Shown: positions 21,490-33,738, counted from the stretch's first letter. The stretch: DNA of 64,000 nucleotides from Daucus carota subsp. sativus (GCF_001625215.2 NC_030385.2:25661135-25725134); one strand, 5' to 3'. A program made the numbers and translations. The notes: a model not told the origin generated them from the letters alone.

Positions 21490-22726
21490 TGTTAGAAAAT
21501 GGAGTTTTAAGTTCATAATTTTATTATGTTCTTGTTGTTAATTCCATAATCTAATGATTGGAAGTTGTTTCTAGATATCGGAACTTAAACTTTCATGTAT
21601 GGGTTTAAGAATTTTCTTAAGGAAATCCATAAGAGAAATGAAGTTGAAGTTAGTGGCTTGAAAGAGCTTGAAAGAGAATGTTGTTTGTCCCACATTGAAA
21701 GAAATAAAGGGGGTGTTGGCTTTATATAGTATAACACACATGGGTGGTGCATAACTACTAAGGTGTGTTATGGTGCGTGGTGTTCTCACGAGCCCGCGCG
21801 CGCGCCGCCGCCGCCGCCCCGCCCCGCCACGCCTCGGCTCGGCTCGGCACGTCACGTCACGTCACGTCACGGGTCGGGTCGAAGGGCGATTTGGGCGAAT
21901 GTCTCGGCGTCTCGCGTACGCGAGGCGACCTGGGCGGGGAATTTTATTTCGTATTGGTTTAATATAATATTTTAATTAGAATCTATTTATCAGTTGGGCT
22001 GGGTTGTGTCTGTTGGGCTCAATTGGACTGGGTCGGATTACACAATTGTGGGCTAAGTCAGATACAATGAACCTGGATTTGTAACTGATGATATATTCAG
22101 AAATTAAAATATATATATATAAAACGGCTGGTTTAATGTGTGGATTAATATATATCAGCTGTTACATTATAATAAATCAGCTGTTACGATTTATTTTTAA
22201 TGTGCAGCTTAAATTCTTATATTAAATTTGGGTGGTCAGTTACACTTAGCCTCTAGTATAAATAGAGGACTAAGTTGCTGAGTTTTACACACCACACCTA
22301 CATTCTCTTCTTCCTCTCTACTTTCTCTCCCAAACACAGTCAGTTCAGAAGTTGGTTTTCCGGCGAGTGAGGAGTTAGTCGTTGTTGAGCTTCGAAGGTG
22401 CTGTAGTTCAAAGCTCTGAGCTGTTTTATCCTGGAGGAGGTGTTGCAAGCATCCCCAGTGCAGCAGGTGGGGGCAATATTCTCTTCAAGAGCAGTCAGGT
22501 CTTCGTATAAGGCCTGACGACTCAGCTGTTCTTGTCATTTTCGTGTTGTACATGTCGTTGCCTCAGGCTATGGCTACTGGTACAATTTCTCTCCTTCCTC
22601 TTGTCTTACAGTCACTGATATGCATGTGTTTTACCTTCGCGTTTTGTTTAAACTTGCTTGGCCTTGGCTTGTTTAATATGATATATAACTGCCTCTATGT
22701 TTCTATAATAATCAGTATTTCCAACA
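21490..22726 (+). repeat. 3' LTR of Copia-1
   Basis: A 1237-bp copy of the 5' LTR; it has three extra GCTCG-type pentamers in the GC-rich array. The internal region does not continue after it; the flank begins with GATAG. Confidence 0.9.
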
Positions 22727-23087
22727 GATAGTAGGGGAAGATAGTGGGTGTAATGATGAGAAAAACTTACTATTTATAATAACGTAAAAAAATGAGAGGG
22801 ACATCCCAAAATGGTAACTGTAAAGAAATGAGAGGGAGGGAGGGAGTATATATTACGAAATTATCCTAAAAATATAGCATTTTTTCGAGTTTTAACGAGT
22901 CGAGCTTGAGCCAAACGAGTTCGAGCCGAGCTCGAGCCGAACACACTAAAAGCTCGGCTCGAGCTCATTTTGTTAATGAACACATTTATGTGTTCGAGCT
23001 CGAGTTCTTAACAAACCGAGCCGAACCGAGTTTTTATCGAGCCGAGCTCGAGCTTGTTCGCGAACAGCTCTGTTCGTGAACAGCTCT

Positions 23088-24402
23088 ACTGGCCTCCCAG
23101 ACCCCTTTTTAAGCCATAGTCATCCCGGTTCACACGGCTAAATCCAGTACCATTCTTCTTGAAGAGGTCGAGTAACAAACTAGAGGGACGCTATGCAAAA
23201 TAATGTTCACATTACATTAGCTACAGGTGCAATGAGAAGTGAAAGAGGAAAGGAAAAGGTGTACTCCAGTTATGCTTTCAACTTACAAAGAGTGGAATGT
23301 TGATCCCCTACTCAAAAGCATATCCGCAGAAAACCATCGACCTGGAAGAGGAGGTCTCAAATGGTATCTTGGTCAAAGACATTTTTGAAAATCCGGTGAA
23401 GGCTTGTAAAATCGTGTGTTTTCTAATATTTTTATTATCTATTTAGTATTGTTATTATGAATTAGATATTATATTATATTTATTTATTTGTATTAGGGTT
23501 AGTAATCAAAATACAAATCACTAAATATGAACTTTAAATACAAATTCAGAGACTTCAAGACAAGGTTTCATACAAGTTCAAGCGGCAATGATTTATCCCA
23601 ACCTTTCCCTCCGTCTGTCTGGCCCCAAGCTTTGTCGAGCCCCATCTCGGGGTCTATTTTCAGATCCAACAAACCTCTCCATACTTTTAAGAACATTAGT
23701 CAGACATTTAAGTAATTTGTATTTAGGTTAGAAGTTTCCAGATTGCTTTATATACGTTAATTTGAAAAGGATAAGATTTGTTATTGATGGACTACGAATA
23801 TTTTAATAAATAGATACTTATCTAAGTTGTAGAATAATTTTTATATTTTATAAATTGATTTAGGGGTAGAGAAATTTCAAAACCAAGTTTAGGCTAATGG
23901 ACCAACATTAGGTTTTTATGAGTCGTCCATATAAAGAATACAATAAAATTTGTAGAGTCTCCGCGACTTATCAAGAGATATGTTTCATCGTTAAATTTTT
24001 CTTTCGTTTTTTTTTTTTGTTGAGAAAATTGTTAAATTTTTCTTAATCTAGTTTGTATGATTACGTCCCTGATTTTAAATGACAACAAAATCTCAAATAG
24101 CATGTATGGTCTCTATTGGTCTGAGGTGACATCACATGCGAAAGTCTTCTGGTCATTTTTTTTAAAATTTTTAATATCATGCTAGATACGGTTTGTATAA
24201 TAACTTTATAATAACTTTCACAAACGTTCAAAGCTAACAAAATTTCTTATGAGATTTGGATAACGAATATAAAGCTATTTGGTGACATAACTCCTTATCA
24301 TCTAATTCCTAGCCTTAAAACATATCATATAACATCTTGTTACAAGAGTAAAATCAACGTTATTGTAGAAATAATGCTAGTGTTTCTTTACGGTGAAATA
24401 TC
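23088..24402. other. Intergenic AT-rich region
   Basis: No recognisable gene. A frame of 62 codons at 23527-23715 has no recognisable domain. I see no repeat structure with certainty. Confidence 0.4.
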
Positions 24403-24769
24403 AAGGCACTGTTTGGGTTGCTGTTGCAGACAGCAACAGCAGCTTTTTGCTGAAAAACTGGTGAAAAACTGTTTGGTAAATCCAAAAGCAGCTTTTCCGA
24501 ACAGCAGCTTTTAGTTGAAAAGCTGCTGTTAGAAAAAGCAGATCCTCCCATACTTTTGGAAAAAGCTGCTTTTCAGCTTTTGCAGAATGCTGTTATAGAT
24601 TTCATTATAAAACTTTACCAAAAACATTATTTTTATTTATATTATAACTCAAAATAAGTAAATATCAAAAAATTACCAAACAGTTATCTGATTTCTACAA
24701 CAGCACTTATTTTACCAGCACTTTTTTTAACAACACAGCAATTTTTAACAGCACTCCCAAACAGACCTT
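24403..24769. mobile_element. hAT-type MITE (CTGTTTGGG termini)
   Basis: About 367 bp with inverted ends AAGGCACTGTTTGGG and CCCAAACAGACCTT. The interior is rich in AGCAGCTTTT and AAAAGCTGCT motifs. A second copy in the opposite orientation lies at 56667-57034 and a worn copy at 2197-2482. Confidence 0.75.
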
Positions 24770-25120
24770 AAACAATGTTTTTTTTTTGAAAAAAAGAAAT
24801 TAATTCAATAATGAAAAGCCATACGGCATCTACAAGAACAATCGAGTCGAACAAACATAAAACAGATCATATCGTTGATTAATCTAGTCTTTATAAAGAT
24901 ACAATCAAACGATTTGTTGAAATTGATATATACACATATAGCCTTCATCAAAACTTCATCAAAATATTTCTAATACATACTTCTCAGGAAAAATTGTCTA
25001 GATTTACAAATATGAAACTTAACTCATAAATAAAAATGCTTCTGCGGACATGGTTATCCTTCATGACATAGGATACAAGAAAAGTGTAGGCCCAGATCAA
25101 AGTTACAATCTTTCAAGACG
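24770..25120. other. AT-rich spacer
   Basis: No gene or repeat recognised between the MITE and Copia-2. Confidence 0.4.
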
Positions 25121-25640
25121 AGGGTGTAAGAAATATTTATATTATTGTAAGGAATTTACATTTATTCCTATAAATATTCCTTTCTCATAAAGTGGTCTAT
25201 AGGAAACTCAAGAGTTGGATAACTTACCCGATTAATTCTGATGGACAATTAATCAAGTGGTAAATAAATAAGGTGAGATGGATGGTCCTCTCTCTGTCTA
25301 TATATATATCCACCTTTTCCATCAAAAGTGTTGGAATTAAGAATAGTGTAAAGGGTAACACATAATAGATGTATATAGAAAAGGAAGAGAAACTCATACA
25401 TCTCCATTGAAGCCATTGAAGCACTAACATACAAGACCTTGTTGCATTCAAACAATCATCACCATGTCGTCGGGTATGTATTCTACTTATCTGTGATGAT
25501 CATACAGTTCAAGATCCGTGGATTCCTGTTACTGTTCCTGTTGGCGTTCTTTTACACTGTTCCTGATTATAACATATAGTGTTATTAGTTCATGGTTCTT
25601 TTATTGATTCTTACATGATTCTTTTTAATTATCTTACATG

Positions 25641-25653
25641 TGGTATCAGAGCC
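25641..25653 (+). promoter_or_regulatory. Primer binding site of Copia-2
   Basis: TGGTATCAGAGCC is the common plant Copia site for the 3' end of initiator methionine tRNA. It lies two bases after the LTR end. Confidence 0.95.
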
Positions 25654-25894
25654 AACGGTTATAGAACGTATGATTGTTCCATCAATATAAGTAGTATCCA
25701 TACATGATCAATGTTATGATATCTGGACTTATAATCATCATCAATTAGTATTCATCTGATTATTATGTGTTTACTATATATTGCTATATATGATATATGA
25801 TGTGTTTGCTTGGAGATATTATGTTGACTCCAAATTATGATTATAATCTCACATGGTGATATTTGGCTATTATGTTTTGTCAAATTTTATGGGT

Positions 25895-26073
25895 TATTTT
25901 GAGTACTACCCACAGGAGTACTTAGAATATCATACTAATGAATAAATTTAAGTACTACCCACAGGAGTATTTAAATTTAATCTTATTGAAGGATTTAAAT
26001 ACTACCCACAAGAGTATTTGAATTCTGGTCTGATGTAAGGTTTTGAGAACTACCCACAGGAGTGCTCAAAATC
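25895..26073 (+). repeat. Four tandem hairpins with a near-invariant 9-nt loop
   Basis: Loops ACCCACAGG, ACCCACAGG, ACCCACAAG and ACCCACAGG lie at 25908-25916, 25957-25965, 26004-26012 and 26052-26060. Each is flanked by arms of 13-14 nt that pair with few or no mismatches. Arm sequences differ between units (GAGTACT, AAGTACT, AAATACT, GAGAACT next to the loop), but pairing is mostly kept. The spacing is 47-49 nt. They sit between the primer site and gag. Confidence 0.85.
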
Positions 26074-26135
26074 CTTGAACTGAAAGATTTATTTTATGTG
26101 TTACCTTAAGATTTGATTCTTGTATCTCTTTGCAG

Positions 26136-29100
26136 TCAATACAACTTCGGCTCTTAATTCTTACGCTACATCTATTGTTAAGCTCAATGGAACCAACTAC
26201 TCAGAATGGAAAGAGCAAGTTGAGTTCTCATTGGGAGTTCTTGAATTGGACATGGCTCTCCTAAGAGATAAACCAAGTCCACTTATTGAGTCAAGTACTC
26301 CTGAAGAGAAAAAGTTCCATGATGATTGGGAAAGATCCAATAGATTGAGCATGATGTTTATGCGGATGGTGATTGACACTAACATTAAGTCATCACTTCC
26401 TACCACTGATAATGCTAAGGAATACTTAAAGAATATTGAGGAAAGGTTCAAGACAGCAGATAAATCCCTTGCGGGGAAGCTGATGACGGATCTTGTAACC
26501 ATGAAGTTTGATGGTTCTCGCACCATGAATGCTCATGTCATTGAAATGATCAACCTTGCTGCCAAACTTAAGAATTTGGGATTGGCAATGGATGATGCTT
26601 TCCTTGTCCAATTTATTCTGACTAGTTTGCCTCCGCAATATGAACCATTCAAGATTCATTACAACACTATTACGGAAAAGTGGAGTTTGAATGAATTGAC
26701 TAATAAATTGGTTCAGGAGGAATCTAGGCAAGGATCACAAGGTATTAAGGCAGCTCATTTCACTCAAGGGACTGCTAAGCAGGCTGGGAAAAAGAACAGT
26801 AAAAGAACACCATTTAAGTCTGATGAGTCTGATCAACCATTAAAGAAGAAAATGAAGGATAATGTATGCAAATTTTGTAAGAAGCCTGGACATTTCCAGG
26901 TGGATTGCAATAAACGTAAGGCTTGGTTCGAAAAGAAAGGTAACCCAATGGGTTTTGTAAGTTATTTTGAATCAAAGCTAACTGATGTTCCTTCCTCTAC
27001 TTGGTGGATAGACACCGGTGCTAATGTTCATGTTTCGAATTCCATGCAGGGATTCAGTACGATCCAAATTACAAATCCAAGTGATCAGGATTTTATTTTT
27101 ATGGGAAATAAAGACAAAGCTCCGGTGAAAGCTATTGGAACTTATTGTCTTAATTTAAGTAGTGATTATGTATTGGACTTGTTCCAAACACTCTATGTAC
27201 CGTCTATTTCCCGTAATCTTATTTCTGTAAGTGCTCTTGATAAGGCTGGATACTCTTTTGAGTTTGGCAATGGAAATTTCAGCTTGTTTAAAGATTCCAG
27301 TTGTATTGGTTCTGGAATTTTGATTGATGGTTTTTACAAGCTAGAACTTAAGATTCCAAATGCTGAAATAAATTTTACCCTGCATGATAAAGAAACAAAG
27401 CCCAAGCCATCTAAAGATGACACGTACTTCGTGTGGCATAAAAAGCTGGGACATATATCCAGTGAAAGAATCAAACGATTAATTAAGGATGGTATTCTTC
27501 CACAAATGGATTTTAATAATGTTCCAGCATGTGTTGATTGTATTAAGGGAAAAACAACAAAGAACACAAAGAAAGGAGCCACAAGAAGTACCAAGCATCT
27601 TGAAATTGTACATACAGATATTTGCGGACCTTTTGATGTTCCAACTTTTGGAGGAGAAAAGTATTTCATCACATTTATCGACGATTATTCACGCTATTGT
27701 TATGTCTTTCTATTACATGAAAAATCTCAATCGGTGGATGTTGTACAAGTGTTCATCGCTGAGGCAGAAAGACAAACAAAAGAAAAAGTGAAAATCATTA
27801 GGTCGGATAGAGGTGGTGAATTCTATGGACGGTATGATGAAACAGGGCAACACCCTGGACCTTTTGCTAAATTTCTCCAAAAGCTTGGTATTATAGCTCA
27901 GTACACAACGCCTGGTTCTCCATGGCAGAATGGTGTAGCTGAAAGAAGGAATCGTACATATATGGAGATGGTTAGATCCATGATGAGTCACGCTAATTTG
28001 CCAATGTTCTTGTGGATGGAAGCCTTACGTACAGCTGTTTATATCTTAAATAGGGTTCCAAGCAAAGCAGTTCCAAAAACACCTTTTGGACTGTGGAAAG
28101 GATGGAAACCTAGTTTAAGACATTTCCAAATTTGGGGTTGTCCGGCTGAGGCTAGAATATACAATTCACAAGAAAAGAAGTTGGATTTTAGAACAGTGAG
28201 TGGATACTTTATAGGATATCCAGAAAATACAAAGGGATATCGAATTTACTGTCCTAACCATAGTACGAGAATAGTTGAAACTGGTAATGCCAAGTTCTAT
28301 GAGAATAATGAGACCAGTGGGAGCATAAAGCAAAATGATGTGATCATTCAAGAAGTAAGGGTACCAGTTCTGCTACCTATTATTTCGAAAGATGTTGGGA
28401 ATACCTCTAGGAATGAACAAGAGAACACTGAGGAGATCCCAATGAATGATCAGCTCCCTGATGAGGTTCTCACAAATGATAATAATAATGAAGATTCGTC
28501 AGAAATAACATTAAGGAGATCTCAGAGACAAAAGAGATCAGCTATTTCTGATGATTTCTTGCTTTATCTCATAGAAGCTGATGAAAATAAGGATCCAGTT
28601 TCTTATGCTCAAGCCATTAAAGGCCCTGATTCTGACAAATGGGTTGATGCAATGAAGGATGAATTAAAATCTATGAGTGATAATCAAGTCTGGGAAATTG
28701 TTCAACTCCCGCCGGGTCGTAAAGCAATTGGTTGTAGATGGGTATACAAAACCAAACGTGATTCTAAAGGCGATGTTGAATGATATAAAGCTCGACTTGT
28801 GATTAAAGGTTTTAATCAGAAAGAAGGCATCGATTATTTCGAGACTTTTTCTCCAGTTTCCAGAAAAGATTCTTTTAGAATCATCATGGCATTAGTAGCT
28901 CATTATGATCTTGAGTTGCATCAAATGGATGTCAAAACGGCGTTCTTGAATGGAGACTTGGAAGAAGAAATATATATGTGTCAACCCGAAGGCTTCATAA
29001 TTGAAGGGCAGGAGCATATGGTCTGTAAACTTAGGAAATCGATATATGGACTAAGGCAAGCTTCCAGAGATTGGTATTTAAAATTTCATGAAACCATTAC

Positions 29101-30496
29101 AAGTTTCGGTTTCACTGAAAATGTTGTTGATACCTGCATATATCTTAAATTCAGTGGGAGCAAATTCATATTTTTGATTCTGTATGTTGATGACATATTA
29201 TTGGCTTGTAGTGACCTTGGTTTGTTGCGAGAAACTAAAGATTATCTCTCAAAGAACTTTGAAATGAAAGATATGGGGGACGCTTCCTATGTTCTGGGTA
29301 GAGATGCACAAAAGATCTGTTCGGGCCAGATCCAGACCGGGCCAAAAAAATCCGGATTTTTTTGAAACCAGATCGGACCGGGCTTTTTCAAAAATCGGGC
29401 CGGGCCGGGCCGGGCTTTCCCAAAAATACTAGGCCTGGTTTAGTTATAAAAAACCCGGATTTTTCAAAAATCCGGATTTTATTCGGATTTTTTGGAAAAT
29501 ACTAGGCCTGTTTTAGGCCTTCGGATCGGGCCAGGCCAGACCGGGTTTTTTTCGGATCGGGTTTTTCAGATTTTTTTCCAGATCGGATCGGATTTCAGAT
29601 TTCAGATTTTTTGAACATCTCTAGTTCTGGGCATAGAAATTTTTCGTGATAGAACACAAGGAATTTTGGGCTTGTCTCAAAAGGCCTATATCGATAAAGT
29701 TCTTAAGAGATTTAACATGGATTCTTGTTCTGCTAGTCCTGTTCCATTGCATAAAGGAGACAAACTTGTTCTTAAGCAATGTCCGAGGACACCTATGGAA
29801 CGAGAAGAAATGCAGAAATATCCTTATGCATCTCTCGTGGGGAGCCTGATGTATGCACAGGTCTGTACCAGGCCTGACATTAGCCATGCTGTTGGCGTGT
29901 TGGGAAGGTTTCAGAGTGACCCAGGGATCGCTCATTGGAAAGCTGCAAAGAAAGTTCTGAGATACCTAAAGGGAACCAAAAATCACATGCTTACGTTCAG
30001 AAAATCAAATCATCCACAGATGATTGGTTATGCTGATTCGGATTTTGCTGGATGTCCTGATACTAGGCTCTACACTCTTGGATATACATATCTTTTATGT
30101 GGAGGTGCCGTTTCATGGAAAAGTCAAAAATCTGAAATGATTTTCGGTTCCACCATGATGGCTGAATATGTGGCCTGTTATGAAGCTTCCATTCAGGGAA
30201 CATGGCTGCGTAATTTTGTGTCACAGTTTGGAGACTTAAATTTTATCTCCAAACCATTATCGATCTGTTGTGACAATCAAGCTGCGACGTTCTTTTCTAA
30301 GCATGACAGGATTACTGATGGTTCCAAACACATGGACCTAAAATACCTGTTGCTAAAGCAAGATGTTAAACAAAAGAAAATTGTCATTGAGTCCATATGC
30401 ACTGACTTGAAAGTGGCAGACATACTTACAAAAGGACTGCCAATTAAGACCTTTGAAAGGCATGCTGAAAGTTTAGGTCTCCTGGACAGTTCCTAA
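26136..30496 (+). pseudogene. Copia-2 gag-pol, broken by a stop and a MITE
   Basis: The main gag-pol exon is read from 26136 if spliced to the LTR ATG. Gag has a UBN2-like N-terminal part and zinc knuckle [14 protein letters not shown], followed by protease ([10 protein letters not shown]), integrase ([26 protein letters not shown]), RT (MDVKTAFLNG, YVDDILL) and RNase H (YADSDFAGC). A TGA at 28781-28783 replaces the Arg codon in the conserved RYKARLV stretch; CGA to TGA is the change expected from cytosine methylation decay. The frame continues beyond it. The MITE at 29299-29623 interrupts the LG(I/V)E region after RT; coding resumes at 29632 and ends with TAA at 30494-30496. Confidence 0.9.
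29299..29623. mobile_element. 325-bp hAT-type MITE inside Copia-2 pol
   Basis: Terminal inverted repeats TAGAGATG and CATCTCTA and a perfect 8-bp target duplication GTTCTGGG (29291-29298 and 29624-29631), as expected for the hAT superfamily. The interior is built from CGGGCCGGGCC, TCCGGATTTTT and CGGATCGG motifs. Removing the element and one duplication restores the host reading frame. Confidence 0.93.
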
Positions 30497-30831
30497 ATTA
30501 CTGATTATGTCACTTGTTTTTATGTATATGTGAAAGACAATTACTGAGCTCTTAATGTATATAACATCTGAAGTTTTCTGTTTCTTCATCATAAAGGTGT
30601 ACACACTTATGTTCAAGATGAATGAAATATTAGGTGACCATTAAGCCATTCTCATTATGACCTGGTTGTGAAAATTGCAGATGTGGTAGTACATGGAAGT
30701 AAGCGTGTTGTACAATAACATGTGCACGCCATGACTCATGCATCTGTTAATCTATCAACTAGGGACTTGAAGAATAATTAATGTCTTTGTGCACATTCAT
30801 GACATATTTCCTATAAGACCAAGTGGGAGAC

Positions 30832-31346
30832 TGTGAGAAATATTTATATTATTGTAAGGAATTTACATTTATTCCTATAAATATTCCTTTCTCATAAAGT
30901 GGTCTATAGGAAACTCAAGAGTTGGATAACTTACCCGATTAATTCTGATGGACAATTAATCAAGTGGTAAATAAATAAGGTGAGATGGATGGTCCTCACT
31001 CTGTCTATATATATATCCACCTTTTTCCATCAAAAGTGTTGGAATTAAGAATAGTGTAAAGGGTAACACATAATAGATGTATATAGAAAAGAGAGAGAAA
31101 CTCATACATCTCCATTGAAGCCATTGAAGCACTAACATACAAGACCTTGTTGCATTCAAACAATCATCACCATGTCGTCGGGTATGTATTCTACTTATCT
31201 GTGATGATCATACAGTTCAAGATCCGTGGATTCCTGTTACTGTTCCTGTTGGCGTTCTTTTACACTGTTCCTGATTATAACATATAGTGTTATTAGTTCA
31301 TGGTTCTTTTATTGATTCTTACATGATTCCTTTTAATTATCTTACA
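30832..31346 (+). repeat. 3' LTR of Copia-2
   Basis: A 515-bp copy of the 5' LTR. It differs at the second-position base of TGTAAG/TGTGAG, a few single-base changes and small indels near 'ccacctttt'. Confidence 0.9.
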
Positions 31347-31351
31347 GAGGG

Positions 31352-33736
31352 CTGACAATTCGGCTAACAGGCCGTGTTCTTGTCAGCAATTGAGTTGATT
31401 TCGGGTCAAGCTAAAATAATTTAAAATTGAATAAAATTGAAAATTGAAGTATTTAGAAATGAAATTCTGATTTCGATTCATTTCAGGTCAATCGAGTGAT
31501 TTCCGGATCACTTTTGGATTTTGTCTCAGTAAATCAGAGTTCGAGTCGGGTTTGAGTCGCGTTCGCGTTGTGTCTAATATTGCCACTCTCCAAGTCAAAT
31601 AATAACAACTATTCTAAATCCGGTCATGTTTACATTATTACTAGCTTTTTTAATGTGCAAACACATCAAAATGTGATCACTAAGACTTCTTGTGGTTCAT
31701 CTTTTACTGTTACTCAATGTCAATAATGGGTGAATATGATTTAAAGTGGGTTTAATGATTTGTCATCTAAAATGAATACTTAAATAAACAATAACTCAAT
31801 CAATTTATTTCTCAATGAAATTCACGTTCATCTAATTCACGTTTGGCTTATCTTAAAAGAAGTGACTTATTGCTTAAAATAAAGTAGAGAATAATAAGTG
31901 ATAACTGAACTTAACTTATAAGTTATCAAAAGTGTTTGGATAACTTCACTTATAAATAAATTGAGTGTTTGGTAGTTTAAATTTATAAATTAGAAAAAAA
32001 AATTCAAATTATAAAAATACAAGAAACATTATTAATAAATAAAATTTATTACATATTAAAAATTTAAAAACTTTATAAAAATGCAAATCACGAAAAAAAA
32101 AAACTAGCATTTCTAACTTCCAACTTATGGTTTAAAAAGAGTGAAAAGTCACTCCCAACTTATGCATCCAAACGCATGTAAATAAGCTTAGCTCAACTTA
32201 TATAAAAAAAAAAATTGGGAAGTTAGTGTTCCAAAACACCCACTATATCATTTCCTAGCAATATCTCCATCATACTTGTTCAAGATAGTTCCAACACTTG
32301 ATATATATCATTTGAAAAATTTATTATTAATTTATTTTTGTACTGGTGTATGTCAAGCTGTCAACTTTCAAAACTTTTATTTAAAATATATTTTAAGATA
32401 CTCTAATAATTATTATTGTTCATATCTTGAAGTCGGTGCCAGAAACTGGACAACAAGCTCACAAATTCAGAGGATCCACCACCACCATCTTTCATTCAGA
32501 CTAGCTAAGTTAAGTTTGATTAGGTGTTGAATATTCTACTCACAAAAAAGTGTTGAATATTCAAATTTACATAAATATATTCGTTACTAGATTCTACTTT
32601 CCATTTTTTATACTCGCTTACTTCATTATTCTAAGATACTACATTGATCTTTTCTTTCTGTTGCTTCGTTAAGAAAATCATTTGACTATCGAAGATGCCT
32701 TGTCGTATATCGTTAAAGTTAAAGTCAATAACTAAAAAGATGGCAGACAAATCATATGCACCATTTCCTTTAAAAATACATTATATAGAAAAATTAACTT
32801 TTGTCTCATATATAACATGTAAATTACTGGTCAACGATGATCGTGTCAGTTCAGTTCATATATTTGGACTAAATGTAGTACCTTCATTCTAGAAAGAATA
32901 TTATTGTGAATATTTATATAAAGTATTGGTCGATAACAATGTCCCTGTAGGTCCACTTTCAAGAATATATCTGATATAATATTAATGTGAGACAAAGTAA
33001 TTACCAACAGTAAATATATAATCTAAATATTCGCTATATGTCCATTATATATATAAGAGATTTTTAAGAAAAATCTGATTAAACAAATTTTTATTATAAA
33101 TCGATTAGCTGGATTACATACGAATTGTATTCGTACACAATTGGTAATCACATACTCCTTATGTTGCTTTGATTTCTTTACATTTTTTCATCACTAGACA
33201 TGTATTTTAAGACGAATATAAAATATAATTTCATAATTAATTTTTAAAATTTTTCTTTTTTATAAAAATTTAGATAATAAATATTTATTCAAAAAAAAAT
33301 TAAAAATAATTTATCAAACTATATTTTATGAGAGTATTATAGCGAGAGACATAGGGAGTAGATGATAAACAAATATTATTAGAAAATTTCGTCAATTGGT
33401 GGGTGCATCACTACTATTACAGCTAACATATTTGTATTTTTAATAAATTATGTATAAAATATTGTGATTTTCTATTATAATTTGTACAAATTGCAATTTG
33501 TGTTGTTTGAATTTAGGTGATTATGGTTAATTTAAACCAGTATTTACTTAAAATAACATTTCAAATTTCCTACAATTGTATTGCATTGTACTCAGTCTAA
33601 TGCAAAATTAATGTTTTCTCAGTTTTTCGTTTTGGACATGTTTAACTAACAAAACGTGCATGTCCTTTCAACTAAAGTTGGAGATGGAGGGATGGCCATT
33701 GGTGCATGGATAAGATTAGACGATACAAGTAGTACT
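31352..33736. other. AT-rich intergenic region
   Basis: No gene recognised. 31830-32240 looks like a worn MITE ('tttggcttatcttaaaagaagtgactt' against 'gtgaaaagtcactcccaactt'), but the ends are unclear. The short frames at 32276 and 32695 have no domains. Confidence 0.4.
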
Positions 33737-33738
33737 AT

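Larger units (their letters stand above)
15586..22726 (+). mobile_element. Copia-1 LTR retrotransposon, young
   Basis: A complete element of about 7.1 kb: 5' LTR 15586-16806, internal region, 3' LTR 21490-22726. The LTRs start TG and end CA, and the element is flanked by the 5-bp duplication GATAG (15581-15585 and 22727-22731). A purine-rich GTGGGGGAT stretch precedes the 3' LTR. The LTRs differ only by a 15-bp repeat-number change in the TCACG/GCTCG array, one single-base indel, a small block near 'gtacgc' and at least one substitution, so the insertion is recent. It lacks a TGG-type tRNA primer site (see findings). Confidence 0.95.
15397..22846. mobile_element. Stowaway-type MITE interrupted by Copia-1
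   Basis: The left part (15397-15585) begins CTCCCTCCGTCCCC after TA. The right part (22732-22846) ends with a GGGAGGGAGGGAG inverted end followed by TA. Removing Copia-1 and one TSD copy joins the parts into a MITE of normal size with the family's internal 'agtagtg(g)tgtaata' segments. Confidence 0.75.
15071..23087. mobile_element. GAGCCGAGC-rich hAT-like element, split by nested insertions
   Basis: The left piece (15071 to about 15394) starts AGGGCTGTTCAC and the right piece (22850-23087) ends GTGAACAGCTCT, an inverted terminal match with one difference. Both pieces are made of CGAGCCGAGC, CGAGCTCGAG and GAACAAG motifs repeated in both orientations. The element has been opened by a Stowaway MITE that itself contains Copia-1. 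No coding sequence belongs to the outer element. I could not find a clear target duplication, so the hAT assignment rests on the general look only. Confidence 0.5.
25464..26135 (+). other. Probable LTR-anchored first gag exon and leader intron
   Basis: ATG 25464 in a good context (atcaccATG) opens a 10-nt coding exon ending at 25473, followed by donor gtatgt. The acceptor tctctttgcag ends at 26135. Joining 25473 to 26136 continues exactly in the gag frame (G|TC = Val). Unspliced RNA would stop after ten codons (TGA near 25494). The intron contains the primer binding site and four hairpins. The 3' LTR has the same ATG and donor. Confidence 0.65.
25126..31346 (+). mobile_element. Copia-2 LTR retrotransposon
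   Basis: 5' LTR 25126-25638 (513 bp) and 3' LTR 30832-31346 (515 bp), nearly identical, starting TGT(A/G)AGAAATATT and ending TTACA, flanked by GAGGG on both sides (25121-25125 and 31347-31351). The primer site TGGTATCAGAGCC, complementary to initiator tRNA-Met, starts at 25641. A purine tract 'aagtgggagac' precedes the 3' LTR. The coding region carries one nonsense codon and a 325-bp MITE, so this copy is inactive, although the LTRs suggest a young insertion. Confidence 0.95.

Noticed and set aside
25895-26073. CRISPR-like spacing (four short repeats at about 48 nt)
   Set aside because: Plant nuclear DNA inside a Copia leader; the 'repeats' are hairpin loops with variable arms, and there is no cas gene.
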